Below are positions 9,384-19,320 of a stretch of 64,000 bases of DNA, piece by piece. Positions within the stretch are counted from its first letter, which is position 1. Each line of letters starts with the position of its first letter. The stretch comes from Sphingobacterium rhinopitheci (GTDB lineage Bacteria > Bacteroidota > Bacteroidia > Sphingobacteriales > Sphingobacteriaceae). Location of the stretch: contig NZ_JADEYQ010000007.1 of NCBI RefSeq assembly GCF_022627575.1, forward strand, positions 1-64,000. Direction: 5' to 3'. A program made the position numbers and the translations under genes. The notes beneath the pieces were generated by a model, which worked only from the letters and a program-made list of their open reading frames with translations, was not told the origin of the DNA and did not search any database.

Positions 9384-10670
9384 TTGGAAAAATCAAATAT
9401 TGATCAAGAATCTAACACGCATTCCAGTTTTAATAATCGAAGGTCTTTTATAACCACATTAGGATTAGGAATTGCTTCTTTAAGTTTGGCTCAAATAGGA
9501 TGTTCCTCAAGAAAGTCAAGTACAGCAACTAATGCTCCTACAGTGAATGGAAAAGTTATTGCGGGATTTGACGAAGTAGGTGACGCAAATAATGATGTTT
9601 ATGCAGGTTGGCAGCCTGTATCCGATAAAAAAGTAAAAGTTGGTCTTGTTGGATATGGTTTGAGTGCCTTCTGTACTGCATTTGGATTTCAAGACCATCC
9701 AAATGTTGAAATCACAGCAGTAAGTGATATAAATCCTATACAGTGTGATAAACTTGCAGAGCATGTAAAATGTGACAAAAAATACCCTTCACTAGAGGAG
9801 ATGGTCAAGGACAAAGAGATTGAAGCTATATTTATCTGCACTGATGCTCCTAGCCATGCAAAACATGCTATTTTGGCCTTAAACCATGGGAAACATGTAG
9901 CTGTTGCTGTACCTGCTATCTTTGCTAAATTAGACGAAGCTGAAGAGCTCTATAATACTGTTAAGCGCACAGGTTTAAAGTATATGATGTTTGAAACTTC
10001 TTTTTATAGAGAAGATTTATATGCGATGAGAAAAATCTATGAGGCTGGTGGATTTGGTAAGATTGTATATTCTGAAGGAGAATATATACATTATTCAAGT
10101 AAACCTTTACCATCCTATAATGGCTGGCGTGATGGAAATGTACCTATGTATTACTTGACGCACGCAACTGCGTATCATATTTGCGTTACAAATGGTCATT
10201 TTACCGAAGTATCATGCTATGGTAAAGAAAGTCATATTGCTCCTTACAAAGGAGGAAAAAACAGATACAACAATCCTTACGCCTCCCAAGTTGCTATGTT
10301 TAGAACGGATGATGGTGGATATTCAAGAATGGCACACTTAAAGGATTTACCTGGTAAAGGTTCTGAAATCGGTAGAGTTCGAGGCGAATTGGGGATGTAC
10401 GAACGAACTATCGGTTACGAAGGTCAAAAAAAGGACAGTCTACCAAATACAAAAAGACCTCCCCTTCCTCCCGGAGTACCCCCAGGTGGACACGGAGGAT
10501 CTCATGGGCACTTGACTGAAGAGTTTATTCGTTCCATATTGGAGGATAGGCATCCTATACTTGATGTAGCAATGGCCTTGAATTTAAGTATTCCAGGAAT
10601 TGTTGCCCATGAATCTTGTATGAAAGGCGGAGAAACATTGAAAATTCCTCATTTCAAAATGTGGAAGTAA
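9384..10670 (+). CDS. Tat-exported Gfo/Idh/MocA-like protein, tandem duplicate (copy 2)
   Basis: This 428-residue protein is nearly identical to its upstream neighbour over most of its length, so it is a tandem duplication. It keeps the twin-arginine motif (N-R-R-S-F-I), the lipobox-like Cys after QIG, the Rossmann motif KVGLVGYG, the AVP replacement of EKP, and the GGHGGSHGH loop. Differences cluster in the extreme N-terminus and in scattered positions (for example CTAFGFQDHP versus SGAFGFQNHP). The start is TTG at 9384. A TAA lies six bases upstream in frame and there is no ATG before the Tat signal, so a non-ATG start is required. That may mean lower translation than copy 1. Confidence 0.85.
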   Translation: MEKSNIDQESNTHSSFNNRRSFITTLGLGIASLSLAQIGCSSRKSSTATNAPTVNGKVIAGFDEVGDANNDVYAGWQPVSDKKVKVGLVGYGLSAFCTAFGFQDHPNVEITAVSDINPIQCDKLAEHVKCDKKYPSLEEMVKDKEIEAIFICTDAPSHAKHAILALNHGKHVAVAVPAIFAKLDEAEELYNTVKRTGLKYMMFETSFYREDLYAMRKIYEAGGFGKIVYSEGEYIHYSSKPLPSYNGWRDGNVPMYYLTHATAYHICVTNGHFTEVSCYGKESHIAPYKGGKNRYNNPYASQVAMFRTDDGGYSRMAHLKDLPGKGSEIGRVRGELGMYERTIGYEGQKKDSLPNTKRPPLPPGVPPGGHGGSHGHLTEEFIRSILEDRHPILDVAMALNLSIPGIVAHESCMKGGETLKIPHFKMWK

Positions 10671-10701
10671 AACATTAGATATCATTCTATAAATAAGCAC
10701 T

Positions 10702-11760
10702 ATGACATCTACAAATCTACTCAACATATCATTATGTTGTATTTTATCTTTATTTCATACAATTCTATTTAGTCAAACCATCTATCCAGATAAGGATTGG
10801 TTAAAATCAACACCTGACCAATTAAATATCAATAAAGAATCGCTAAAGATAATTGACTCTTTAATGATGATGCAACCAGCAAATGGTGTTCTCATACGTA
10901 ATGGATATATAGTTGCTCAATGGAACCATGATGGAGATGAAAATAAAAAATTTGAAACTCAATCGATCACGAAATCAGTCACATCACTAATATTAGGTGT
11001 TGCTATTAAGGAAAAAAAGATAAAAAATATTGACGAAAAGGTCATTAAATATTATCCTGATTTCCAAGAAGGTAAATATGCAAAAGAAATAACATTTAGA
11101 CAATTAGCGCAGGCAACATCTGGTCTACCTGTTAGTCATTATAAAGGAGTATACCTAGATTCAGGAAATATTAAACCAGGAAAGGAATCACACTACCATA
11201 ATGATCATACACTACAATTGGCAGCAGCCCTAACTTATATTTATGGGCAACCATTAAATGAAATCTTAAAAAGTAAAGTTTCAGATTACTTAGGTATTGA
11301 AGTTGATTGGAACATAAGTTCAAAAAAAATAATTAAAAATGGCAGGGAAATTCCTTTGGTTCATGGATATGCATTTACATCTTGGACTGCTAAAGATTTA
11401 GCACGACTAGGTTGGCTATTTGTGCAAAAAGGAAAGTGGAAAAACAAACAAATCATCACGCCAGAATTTGTTAATGAAACTTTTACCCCAATTACGCAGC
11501 CTATATATAATTTCAGAAAGAAAAGTCAACAAATGGAAGTTATGGATTGGTCCACTACCTATGGTCTAGCATGGTGGGGAATTCGCGCTAAAAATGATAA
11601 AACATTATGGTATATGAGTGGTAATGGTGGGCAGTTTTGTGTTGTAATACCCGATGAAGGTATAGTATTCTGTAAAATTAACGGGTACTCTGATCAATAT
11701 TTACCTTATATACGTATTGACAAATTTGAAAATGCACTACGCAATTTAGTGGAAAAATAA
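10702..11760 (+). CDS. Exported serine hydrolase, class C beta-lactamase family (second)
   Basis: This 352-residue protein has an N-terminal signal peptide ending near FSQ (residue 25). The catalytic motifs are S-I-T-K in TQSITKSVTS, Y-H-N in SHYHNDHT, and M-S-G in YMSGNGGQF. It is clearly paralogous to the proteins at 1739 and 11787 and shares the peculiar YHNDH extension with both. It is predicted to be periplasmic. It starts 31 bases after the second Gfo/Idh-like gene and 26 bases before the third hydrolase, so all are likely on one mRNA. The bond cleaved is not known; amide or ester bonds are typical for the fold. Confidence 0.8.
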   Translation: MTSTNLLNISLCCILSLFHTILFSQTIYPDKDWLKSTPDQLNINKESLKIIDSLMMMQPANGVLIRNGYIVAQWNHDGDENKKFETQSITKSVTSLILGVAIKEKKIKNIDEKVIKYYPDFQEGKYAKEITFRQLAQATSGLPVSHYKGVYLDSGNIKPGKESHYHNDHTLQLAAALTYIYGQPLNEILKSKVSDYLGIEVDWNISSKKIIKNGREIPLVHGYAFTSWTAKDLARLGWLFVQKGKWKNKQIITPEFVNETFTPITQPIYNFRKKSQQMEVMDWSTTYGLAWWGIRAKNDKTLWYMSGNGGQFCVVIPDEGIVFCKINGYSDQYLPYIRIDKFENALRNLVEK

Positions 11761-11786
11761 AAAATCACTTAGCAAAGCTTTACCAT

Positions 11787-12842
11787 ATGACATATTCAAC
11801 ATTAACTAAAAGTTTAATAACGGTGAGTTTAATCGTGATTATTCATAGTATACTTCCTGCCCAAACGAAATTTCCTAACCAAGATTGGGAAACGAATAAG
11901 GATATATCTAAAGAAATTAATTCCGAATCTATTCTCATTATTGATTCTCTAATGGCAAAGTCTAAAGCTAACGGTGCACTTATATATAAAGGTTACTTGA
12001 TAAATGAATGGAATCATGCAGGACCATCGAATAAAAAAATCGAGGTTCAATCCATTACAAAGGGAATTACTACAATGATTTTAGGATTGGCTTTGCAAAC
12101 GGGTAAAATAAAAAATATAAATGATCCTGTTATTAACTATTACCCCGATTTTAATGGTGGTACATATAAAGACAAAATTACTTTTAAACATTTGGCGACT
12201 GCAACCTCAGGCTTACCAGTAGAACAGTATAAAAACAATTATCTTGATCCAGGAAACATAGAGCCAGGTTCTGGCTCACATTATCACAATGACCACACCA
12301 AACACCTTGCTCATGCTCTAACTTATATCTATGGAGAATCATTAAATAATGTTCTCAAAGAAGATATCACAAACAAAATTGGAGCTAAAGTAGAATGGGC
12401 GGAAAGCAAGAAGACCGTTATTAAAAATGGAAAAACTATACCTGTAGTTCATGGATATGCATTTACCGAATGGACCGCAACTGATTTAGCTCGAGTGGGT
12501 TGGCTATATGCAAATAATGGCAATTGGAATGGGGTTCAACTGCTCCCTGTAGATTATACAAAAAATACACAAACACCAATAGAAGTACCTATCTATGAAT
12601 ATAGAAAACCAGGTGAAATAAAGGTTAGAGATCCAAAATATACTTATGGTCTAGCTTGGCGCGGCTTAAGAACAAAATCAGGAAAAATTCTATGGTACAT
12701 GAGCGGCAACGGCGGACAGTTTTGTATAGTATTGCCGGATGAAGGTATAGTATTTACAAAAATTAATGGTATAGGAGAAGAAAACAAACCATTTATTAGA
12801 ATTGAAGAATTCGAAAAAGCAATACTTGAAATCATTAATTAA
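11787..12842 (+). CDS. Exported serine hydrolase, class C beta-lactamase family (third)
   Basis: This 351-residue paralogue sits directly downstream of the second hydrolase. Its signal peptide ends LPAQ near residue 26. The motifs are S-I-T-K (VQSITKGITT), Y-H-N (SHYHNDHTKH) and M-S-G (YMSGNGGQF). It is closer to the copy at 10702 (shared SHYHNDHT, AFTxWTAxDLAR and GLAWxGxR blocks) than to the copy at 1739, so this pair probably arose by tandem duplication. It likely has a related but not identical substrate range. Confidence 0.8.
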   Translation: MTYSTLTKSLITVSLIVIIHSILPAQTKFPNQDWETNKDISKEINSESILIIDSLMAKSKANGALIYKGYLINEWNHAGPSNKKIEVQSITKGITTMILGLALQTGKIKNINDPVINYYPDFNGGTYKDKITFKHLATATSGLPVEQYKNNYLDPGNIEPGSGSHYHNDHTKHLAHALTYIYGESLNNVLKEDITNKIGAKVEWAESKKTVIKNGKTIPVVHGYAFTEWTATDLARVGWLYANNGNWNGVQLLPVDYTKNTQTPIEVPIYEYRKPGEIKVRDPKYTYGLAWRGLRTKSGKILWYMSGNGGQFCIVLPDEGIVFTKINGIGEENKPFIRIEEFEKAILEIIN

Positions 12843-12870
12843 GAAATAAAAAAATAATAAAACAATAATT

Positions 12871-14202
12871 ATGAATTGGCCAAAATCAATAGAACTTTTA
12901 AATCAAAATGAAAAGATTATTCCAGGCGGAGTAGTTTCTTTAAATAGAAAAACAGATCCTATTATTTGCTTTAGTAAAGGTAAAGGTTCTAAAATTTGGG
13001 ATATAGATGGTAATACATATATTGATTATCAAGCCGGATTTGCAGCTGCATTCTTAGGCCATAATGATGAAGATATAAACAAAGCTGCTATACAAGCTAT
13101 AAATGATGATACGGTATTAATGGGTGCTGGTCCAACTTCCACTGAAGGTGATTTTGCAGACATTTTCCTAAAAGCAGTTCCTTCAGCAGAAAAAATACAA
13201 ATTACTACAACTGGATCAGAAGCAACATATCATGCTATTCGTATCGCACGTGCTGTAACCAAAAAAGAACACATCATAATTATGCAGGGAGGTTATAACG
13301 GATGGCATAATGACGTTGCTGCCAATGTAATAAGTAATTTGGATGATATTGGCCCTCGTCGGAATAAGGATGAATACCCATTTGACAGCCTGTCAGCTGG
13401 TATTCCAGATGATCACAAAAAATATGTTCACATCATCAACTTCAACGACTTAGAATCCGTACAAGCAATGATTGAAAAGTATCCAATAGCTTGTATTCTA
13501 TTAGAACCTATATTACAGAACATAGGCATTGTAAAACCACTTCCGGGCTATTTAGAGGGATTACGAAAACTGGCTGACGAAAACAACTTCCTACTGATAT
13601 TTGATGAAGTTAAGACAGGATTTCGTCATGCTCTTGGCGGCTATCAAAGTATTTGTGGTGTGACTCCTGACCTAAGCACATTTGGCAAAGCTGTTGCCAA
13701 CGGCTATCCGATGGGAGTAATTGCTGGTAAAAGCAGATACATGGATTATTTCGCACATCCAAATAAACAAGATCGAGTATTAATTGCTGGAACGTTTAAT
13801 GCGCATCCAATGATAACTGCTGCAGCAATAGCAACACTCAATAAACTTAGCTCAGCAAACGTATTTGAACACGTTGAATATTTGGGCAAAAAGCTAGAAG
13901 ATGGGCTTAACACTATTTTTAGTGCATATTCAAAACCATATTATGTAGCTAGACAAGGCTCTGCATTTTGCGTCTACTTTATGGATCACCAACCCAAAGA
14001 TTTCCATGATATAATGGAAAATAATGATATGGAATTTGATAAAAAATACCGTGCTGCATTGATCCAAGAAGGAATATTCAATTTCCCTACTCCTATTAAA
14101 CAAGGCAGTATTTCGTATGCTCACACGGAGGAAGATATTGAAATTACATTAGAAAAAACTAAAAAAGTACTTGCACAACTATTGACTAACAACGAACAAT
14201 AA
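12871..14202 (+). CDS. Class III PLP aminotransferase, glutamate-1-semialdehyde-aminomutase-like
   Basis: This 443-residue cytoplasmic enzyme has the class III fold. The phosphate-binding [16 protein letters not shown] lies near 112-127, the cofactor Asp is in FDEVKTGFR (D245), and the Schiff-base lysine is K273 in [12 protein letters not shown]. It resembles glutamate-1-semialdehyde 2,1-aminomutase. Its place between periplasmic hydrolases and an aldonate dehydratase argues for a catabolic transaminase or aminomutase acting on an amino-bearing product of the locus, not for haem synthesis. The amino donor and acceptor cannot be inferred. It is followed by the dehydratase gene after 8 bases. 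Confidence 0.85.
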   Translation: MNWPKSIELLNQNEKIIPGGVVSLNRKTDPIICFSKGKGSKIWDIDGNTYIDYQAGFAAAFLGHNDEDINKAAIQAINDDTVLMGAGPTSTEGDFADIFLKAVPSAEKIQITTTGSEATYHAIRIARAVTKKEHIIIMQGGYNGWHNDVAANVISNLDDIGPRRNKDEYPFDSLSAGIPDDHKKYVHIINFNDLESVQAMIEKYPIACILLEPILQNIGIVKPLPGYLEGLRKLADENNFLLIFDEVKTGFRHALGGYQSICGVTPDLSTFGKAVANGYPMGVIAGKSRYMDYFAHPNKQDRVLIAGTFNAHPMITAAAIATLNKLSSANVFEHVEYLGKKLEDGLNTIFSAYSKPYYVARQGSAFCVYFMDHQPKDFHDIMENNDMEFDKKYRAALIQEGIFNFPTPIKQGSISYAHTEEDIEITLEKTKKVLAQLLTNNEQ

Positions 14203-14210
14203 TTAAATTA

Positions 14211-15389
14211 ATGAAAATAACAGCTATAGAAACTTTTGTATGCCATGCTCGCATGCGTAATTGGATATTTGTAAAAGTAGTCACGGATCAACCTGGTTTA
14301 TGGGGATGGGGTGAAGCGACATTGGAATGGCATACACGAGCTGTGGTTGGTGCCATTGAAGATCTAAGTCAACTTTTAATTGGAGAAGATCCACGTCGAA
14401 TTGAACACCTGTGGCAAATGATGTATAGACAACATTTTTGGCATGGTGATAATATCGTACGTGGCACAGCCATCAGTGGGATTGATATCGCATTATGGGA
14501 TATTGCAGGAAAAATTCATAACGTACCAACTTATGAATTGCTCGGAGGGAAAGTTCGTGATTACGTACGCTTGTATTGTCATCTCGGTGGCGGAAAAATG
14601 GAGGATTTTTACGAAACTAAGATTGATGACGCGAAAAGATTTGGCGAATTAGCTTTACAAGCAGTTGAAGATGGATTTACAGCTTTTAAATCCATGGCCG
14701 TACCTGAGACTATGTCGTTAGAAGGTTTAGAATCTATTAAATATGCAGAAGCATGTGTCCGTTCCATGCGCGAAGCGGTAGGCGACAATATAGATATTAT
14801 GGTAGATTGTCATGCTCGCCCTAGCCCAAGGATGGGATTACAATTTGCAAAGGCACTAGAACCATATGGTTTATACTTTTTCGAAGAGCCATGCTGGCCA
14901 GAATCTCCTGAGGATATCGCCTTGATTCAACGTGCAGTAACTACACCAATTGCATCAGGTGAAAGATTGGTAGGCATACATGCATTTCGTGACCTCCTTG
15001 AAAAACGAGCAGTAAGTGTTATTCAACCAGATATTACACACTGTGGAGGAATTACAGAAACAAAAAAAATAGCAGCACTAGCCGATGCATATAAGGTATC
15101 TATGGCGCCGCACAATCCACAAGGTCCAATAAGTACGGCCGCATCGCTTGCTATTGGATTTTCAACTTCCTCATATATTATCTGTGAAAGTGTACATAAC
15201 GATGTGCCTTGGCGCTCTGATATTGTAACTGAAAACTTTGATATTAAAAAGCAGGGACGCACAGTCTCTCCTAACACCCTACCAGGATTAGGAATTGAAA
15301 TCAATGAAGAAGAAGTCAAAAAACACCCATTTCAACAAGAAGTATTACAACGTGTCTTCTATAAGGATGGAAGTATTGGAGATTGGTAA
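14211..15389 (+). CDS. Enolase-superfamily sugar-acid dehydratase, galactonate-dehydratase-like
   Basis: This 392-residue member of the mandelate racemase/muconate lactonizing group has the metal ligands of acid-sugar dehydratases: D199 (with H201 two residues on), E225 in FFEEP, and E251 in ASGERL. The general acid/base is H301 in APHNPQGP. This D-x-H plus C-terminal His pattern is that of DgoD-type galactonate dehydratases. The predicted reaction is dehydration of an aldonate to a 2-keto-3-deoxy-aldonate in the cytoplasm. The exact sugar acid is not determined. It is tightly packed between the aminotransferase (8 bases) and the symporter (19 bases). A downstream 2-keto-3-deoxy-acid aldolase or kinase is not in the window. 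Confidence 0.85.
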   Translation: MKITAIETFVCHARMRNWIFVKVVTDQPGLWGWGEATLEWHTRAVVGAIEDLSQLLIGEDPRRIEHLWQMMYRQHFWHGDNIVRGTAISGIDIALWDIAGKIHNVPTYELLGGKVRDYVRLYCHLGGGKMEDFYETKIDDAKRFGELALQAVEDGFTAFKSMAVPETMSLEGLESIKYAEACVRSMREAVGDNIDIMVDCHARPSPRMGLQFAKALEPYGLYFFEEPCWPESPEDIALIQRAVTTPIASGERLVGIHAFRDLLEKRAVSVIQPDITHCGGITETKKIAALADAYKVSMAPHNPQGPISTAASLAIGFSTSSYIICESVHNDVPWRSDIVTENFDIKKQGRTVSPNTLPGLGIEINEEEVKKHPFQQEVLQRVFYKDGSIGDW

Positions 15390-15408
15390 TATATAAAATA
15401 AAACAAAA

Positions 15409-16980
15409 ATGGATTTAAATATTACATACTTAGACATAAGTATTTTCATTACATACCTAGTAATAGTCTTTGGACTAGGTATGTATGCCTCTCGACAAGG
15501 CAAAAAAACCAAACGAGATTACTTTCTCGCTGGAGACAAGCTATCATGGGCAATGATCGGAGGAAGTATCATTGCGGCGAATATCAGTAGCCATCACTTG
15601 GTGGGTGCAATGGGGGTAGCCTACACGCGAGGATTTGTCGCAGTTACCATGGAATGGGGAGCCATATTAATCGGACTTAATGTTCTTTTATGGGTATTTC
15701 TTCCTTTTTATATTCGTAATGGCTTCTTCACTATGCCTGAATATTTGCAAAAAAGATTTGGCGGATCAGCAAGAACAACGTATTCTATACTTGTCGTATT
15801 AACATATGTATTTGTTGAAATTGGTGCTGTACTTTATTTAGGCGCATTATCTCTTCATGCATTATTGGACATTCCAATTATCACAAGTGTGATCGTATTG
15901 GCAGTAGCAACGGGTATATACACCATATTGGGTGGATTGCGCGCTGTGGTATGGACAGAAATGCTACAATTAGTAGTACTACTTTCTGGTATGGTAGTTT
16001 TATCCTATGTGACTATTGATACAGCTGGTGGAATACCTGCAATAATAGAGTCTTCAAAAGACTGGGATATTTTGTTACCTGCATCAGACCCTGACTTTCC
16101 ATGGACTATGTATTTAGGCGGCTCATTATGTGTAAGTATATTTTATTTTGCAACGAATCAATTTGTTGTTCAACGTGTATTAGCAGCTAAAAATGAATGG
16201 CATGCAAGAATGGGAGTAGTATTTTCACAATATCTTAAATTTTTAGTCCCCTTTCTGATTATATTCCCAGCCTTGGTGGCTCCTAAGCTTTTCCCCAACC
16301 TTGAAAAACCAGACCTACTCTTTTCTACACTCGTAGGATCTTTACTTCCTTCTGGATTAGTGGGATTGGTTATGGCAGGGCTAATTGCTGCGATCATGTC
16401 CCATTTATCTGGAGCAATCAATTCATGTACAACTATCCTAACCATGGATGTATATATTCCATATATCAATAAAAAAGCTACAGATGAGCAATCAGTAAAG
16501 TTTGGGAAGTCAGTAGGTGTAGTAGTAATTGTATTAGGAATGATCTGTACAGGATTATTAATCAACTATTCAGATAAACCGATATTTCTTTTCCTAATGA
16601 AAGCATACGGTTATTTTACACCTGGTATAGCTACCATGTTTTTATTAGGTATACTTTGGAGGCGAACTACGCAACAAGGGGCACTTGCAGCTGGAATATT
16701 AACAATTCCTCTCGCATTATCTCTTGAACTAGCTTTCCCCGAAATAGCCTATATGAATAGAGCTGGAATTGTATTTTGGACCTGTATGTTGACATGTGCA
16801 GTAGTGAGTTTATTGACGCCTGCTAAAACTGCTGTAGAGCTGGAGGGTTTAATTTGGAATAAAGAAAGCCTACGTTTGAGACCTGAAGAACGAGCACAAA
16901 ATAGAGGTTTACGAAATCCTTTTATTTGGTGGGCGTTAGTTACAATTCTAGTATTGTACTTTTATATTACCTATGCTTAG
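15409..16980 (+). CDS. Sodium:solute symporter (SSS family)
   Basis: This is a 523-residue polytopic inner-membrane transporter. It shows the SSS signature near the N-terminus (GLGMYASRQGKKTKRDYFLAG), the sodium-site region SIIAANISSHHLVGAMG, and repeated hydrophobic helices through to the C-terminus. The family includes SGLT-like sugar, sialic-acid and nucleoside carriers. Here it likely takes the periplasmic breakdown product into the cytoplasm for the dehydratase and lactonase. Its stop codon abuts the next start codon with no gap, which indicates translational coupling. Confidence 0.9.
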   Translation: MDLNITYLDISIFITYLVIVFGLGMYASRQGKKTKRDYFLAGDKLSWAMIGGSIIAANISSHHLVGAMGVAYTRGFVAVTMEWGAILIGLNVLLWVFLPFYIRNGFFTMPEYLQKRFGGSARTTYSILVVLTYVFVEIGAVLYLGALSLHALLDIPIITSVIVLAVATGIYTILGGLRAVVWTEMLQLVVLLSGMVVLSYVTIDTAGGIPAIIESSKDWDILLPASDPDFPWTMYLGGSLCVSIFYFATNQFVVQRVLAAKNEWHARMGVVFSQYLKFLVPFLIIFPALVAPKLFPNLEKPDLLFSTLVGSLLPSGLVGLVMAGLIAAIMSHLSGAINSCTTILTMDVYIPYINKKATDEQSVKFGKSVGVVVIVLGMICTGLLINYSDKPIFLFLMKAYGYFTPGIATMFLLGILWRRTTQQGALAAGILTIPLALSLELAFPEIAYMNRAGIVFWTCMLTCAVVSLLTPAKTAVELEGLIWNKESLRLRPEERAQNRGLRNPFIWWALVTILVLYFYITYA

Positions 16981-17880
16981 ATGTTTTCAATGATACTAAA
17001 AGATAATTGGGAGCTTGTCTCCCATATACAAGCGGAACTAGGTGAAGGCCCAACTTGGGACTATAGACTAAACAAGCTTTATTGGATTGATATTTTTGGG
17101 CAAAAAATATTTTGTCATGATCCATTAACTGGGCAAACAGAATCTATTTCTATAGCACAGAAAATTGGTTGTTTAGCACTCACGGATAATCCTACAGTAT
17201 TATTGACTGCTCAAAAGCATGGTATTTATTTCACAAATATACCTTCAGGAGAAAGTAAGCTAATTACTTCTCCTGAAAGTAATTTACCTAATAATCGTTT
17301 CAATGATGGCAAAATAGATCCTCTTGGCAATTTTTGGGCGGGTACTATGGATGAAGTGTATAATACGAAGGAAGTCGCAAATTTGTATAAAATAAAATCA
17401 AATCAAGACACTGAATTAATGATACCAAAGCTATCATGTTCTAATGGATTAGCATGGGATTTGGCTAAAAATAAATTTTACCTTATTGATACCGGAGTAA
17501 GAAAATTATTCAGTTTTGATTACAACAAAGGTGAAATTAACAATCAACAAGAAGTCTTTAAGTTTGATGATACACAAGGAATTCCTGATGGAATGACCAT
17601 TGATTCAGAAGGCAAGCTATGGATAGGATTCTGGAATGGTAATAAAGTAATCCGATTTGATCCCGACACAAAAGAGACACTGACTGAAATTCATCTTCCT
17701 GTCAGCAAAGTAACTTCATGTACTTTTGGTGGTAAAAAATTAAATGATCTGTATATCACAACTGCCAAAATTGGTTTGAGTGAAGAGGATTTAAAAGACC
17801 AACCTCTTGCAGGATCAACTTTTGTTATAAAAAATCTGCCATATAAAGGCATAAATACAAATTTATTCAAACTTACTTAA
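16981..17880 (+). CDS. SMP-30/gluconolactonase-like sugar lactonase
   Basis: This is a 299-residue six-bladed beta-propeller lactonase without a signal peptide, so it is cytoplasmic. The metal-binding pattern is present: Glu22 in LGEGPTWD, the NNRFNDGKIDPLGNFWAGTM block near 98-117, Asn in SCSNGLAWD, and Asp in GIPDGMTID. It hydrolyses aldonolactones to aldonates, which would feed the upstream dehydratase. The start ATG follows the symporter stop directly; an alternative ATG lies nine bases on. Together with the SDR of the convergent operon it suggests an oxidative route of dehydrogenase, lactonase and dehydratase. Confidence 0.88.
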   Translation: MFSMILKDNWELVSHIQAELGEGPTWDYRLNKLYWIDIFGQKIFCHDPLTGQTESISIAQKIGCLALTDNPTVLLTAQKHGIYFTNIPSGESKLITSPESNLPNNRFNDGKIDPLGNFWAGTMDEVYNTKEVANLYKIKSNQDTELMIPKLSCSNGLAWDLAKNKFYLIDTGVRKLFSFDYNKGEINNQQEVFKFDDTQGIPDGMTIDSEGKLWIGFWNGNKVIRFDPDTKETLTEIHLPVSKVTSCTFGGKKLNDLYITTAKIGLSEEDLKDQPLAGSTFVIKNLPYKGINTNLFKLT

Positions 17881-17883
17881 ATC

Positions 17884-19152
17884 ATGAAAAAACTCATTCT
17901 AATACTCAGCTTGGTATTTCAATCCATTTATGCATTTACTCAAGTAAATATTGTGGTCAACTGTGATAAAGATGATTGGCAATATAAAATTGATGAAGAA
18001 ATTACTTTTAGTTACCAAATAACTAGCGATAATATTTCATTAAAGAATGCTGAAATTACCTACGAAATTGGTGAAGAAAAAATGCCAAATCAACTAAAGG
18101 GACGCTTGGATAAGTTAGAAGGAAATATCAAAAACAATAAACTATCAAAATCTGGATTTTTAAGGTGTACAATTTTGGTAACAGTAGGCAATAAAACGTA
18201 TAAAGGCCTTGCTACAGCTGCAATAGAGCCATACAATATAAAACCTACGGTATCATTTCCTTCAGATTTTAAGGAATTTTGGAATAATTCAATTACAGAA
18301 ACCCGTAAAATCCCTCTTAATTCAAAAGTCAAGCTTATCCCTGAACAATCGAATGAGAAAGTTAATGTCTATGCAATAAGTTTTGAAAATGATAAAATTA
18401 ATAGCCGTATACACGGTATACTTACTGTACCCACTAAATCTGGAAAATATCCTGCAGTCTTAGAAGTACCGGGGGCAGGAATTAGAAAATATAGTGGAAA
18501 CTTCGAACTTGTGGACGATGAAATCATTACATTGCAAATAGGGATTCATGGAATACCTGTCGATCTCGATCAAAGCGTATACAGTAATTTAGCTGCAGGA
18601 GCACTTTTTGAATATCCTTTTATTAATTTAGATAATAAAGACTATTACTATTATAAACGAGTCTATTTAGGTTGTGTCAAAGCCGTGGATTTTATCTATA
18701 GTCTACCTGAATTTGATGGAGAAAATATTGCTGTGAGTGGTGGAAGCCAAGGTGGTGCACTTGCCATCGTAACCGCATCTTTAGAACCACGCATTAAATA
18801 TTTGAGATGTAATTACCCGGCATTATGCGATATTACTGGTTATTTAAATAATCAGGCTGGAGGATGGCCACATTTATTGAATGAAAAAAATAAATCAAGA
18901 AATTATACAGATAAAAAAATGGAAACTATCCCCTACTATGATGTAGTAAATTTTGCGAGAACACTCACACAACCGGGATTATATTCATGGGGTTATAATG
19001 ACGAGGTATGTCCACCCACCTCCATATATGCAGCATATAATGTAATAAATGCTCCAAAAGAGTTGTTTCTAGTGAAGGAAACAGGTCATACCGTAACCCC
19101 AATACAAGTACAAAAAAAGAATGAATGGTTGATAAATAAACTAAAAAAATAG
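17884..19152 (+). CDS. Secreted acetylxylan-esterase-like alpha/beta hydrolase
   Basis: This 422-residue protein starts with a signal peptide ending near FTQ (residue 20). A beta-rich N-terminal domain covers roughly residues 21-120, followed by an alpha/beta hydrolase domain of the acetylxylan esterase/cephalosporin-C deacetylase group. The nucleophile is Ser288 in SGGSQGG, with an Asp in YNDEVCPP and a His in ETGHT completing the triad. It would remove acetyl or other acyl groups from sugars in the periplasm. It is the last gene of the plus-strand locus, 3 bases after the lactonase, and is followed by a terminator. Confidence 0.82.
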   Translation: MKKLILILSLVFQSIYAFTQVNIVVNCDKDDWQYKIDEEITFSYQITSDNISLKNAEITYEIGEEKMPNQLKGRLDKLEGNIKNNKLSKSGFLRCTILVTVGNKTYKGLATAAIEPYNIKPTVSFPSDFKEFWNNSITETRKIPLNSKVKLIPEQSNEKVNVYAISFENDKINSRIHGILTVPTKSGKYPAVLEVPGAGIRKYSGNFELVDDEIITLQIGIHGIPVDLDQSVYSNLAAGALFEYPFINLDNKDYYYYKRVYLGCVKAVDFIYSLPEFDGENIAVSGGSQGGALAIVTASLEPRIKYLRCNYPALCDITGYLNNQAGGWPHLLNEKNKSRNYTDKKMETIPYYDVVNFARTLTQPGLYSWGYNDEVCPPTSIYAAYNVINAPKELFLVKETGHTVTPIQVQKKNEWLINKLKK

Positions 19153-19198
19153 TCCATATTTAGAGGGCACTTAAAAAGTCTCCTTTTAAATAGGAAGT

Positions 19199-19241
19199 AA
19201 AAAAAGGAGTGAAGAACTGTCGTTTTCCACTCCTTTTTTTT
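19199..19241 (+). terminator. Rho-independent terminator of the catabolic locus
   Basis: The stem AAAAAAGGAGTG pairs with CACTCCTTTTTT across a 16-base loop, and the T-run follows directly. It lies 46 bases after the last gene of the locus. Confidence 0.8.
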
Positions 19242-19320
19242 GCGCCTTAAAGTAGTTTTTAACGGATACTAAACTGCATTCTACTCCACAAAAAAAATAC
19301 ATTTCAGCTCCTATTCAGGT

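Noticed and set aside
1739..12842. Antibiotic-resistance role for the three beta-lactamase-fold proteins
   Set aside because: Their motifs and context fit catabolic hydrolases; true class C enzymes have KTG and different surroundings.
16170..16565. 131-residue minus-strand ORF
   Set aside because: Antisense shadow of the symporter gene, with no homology visible.
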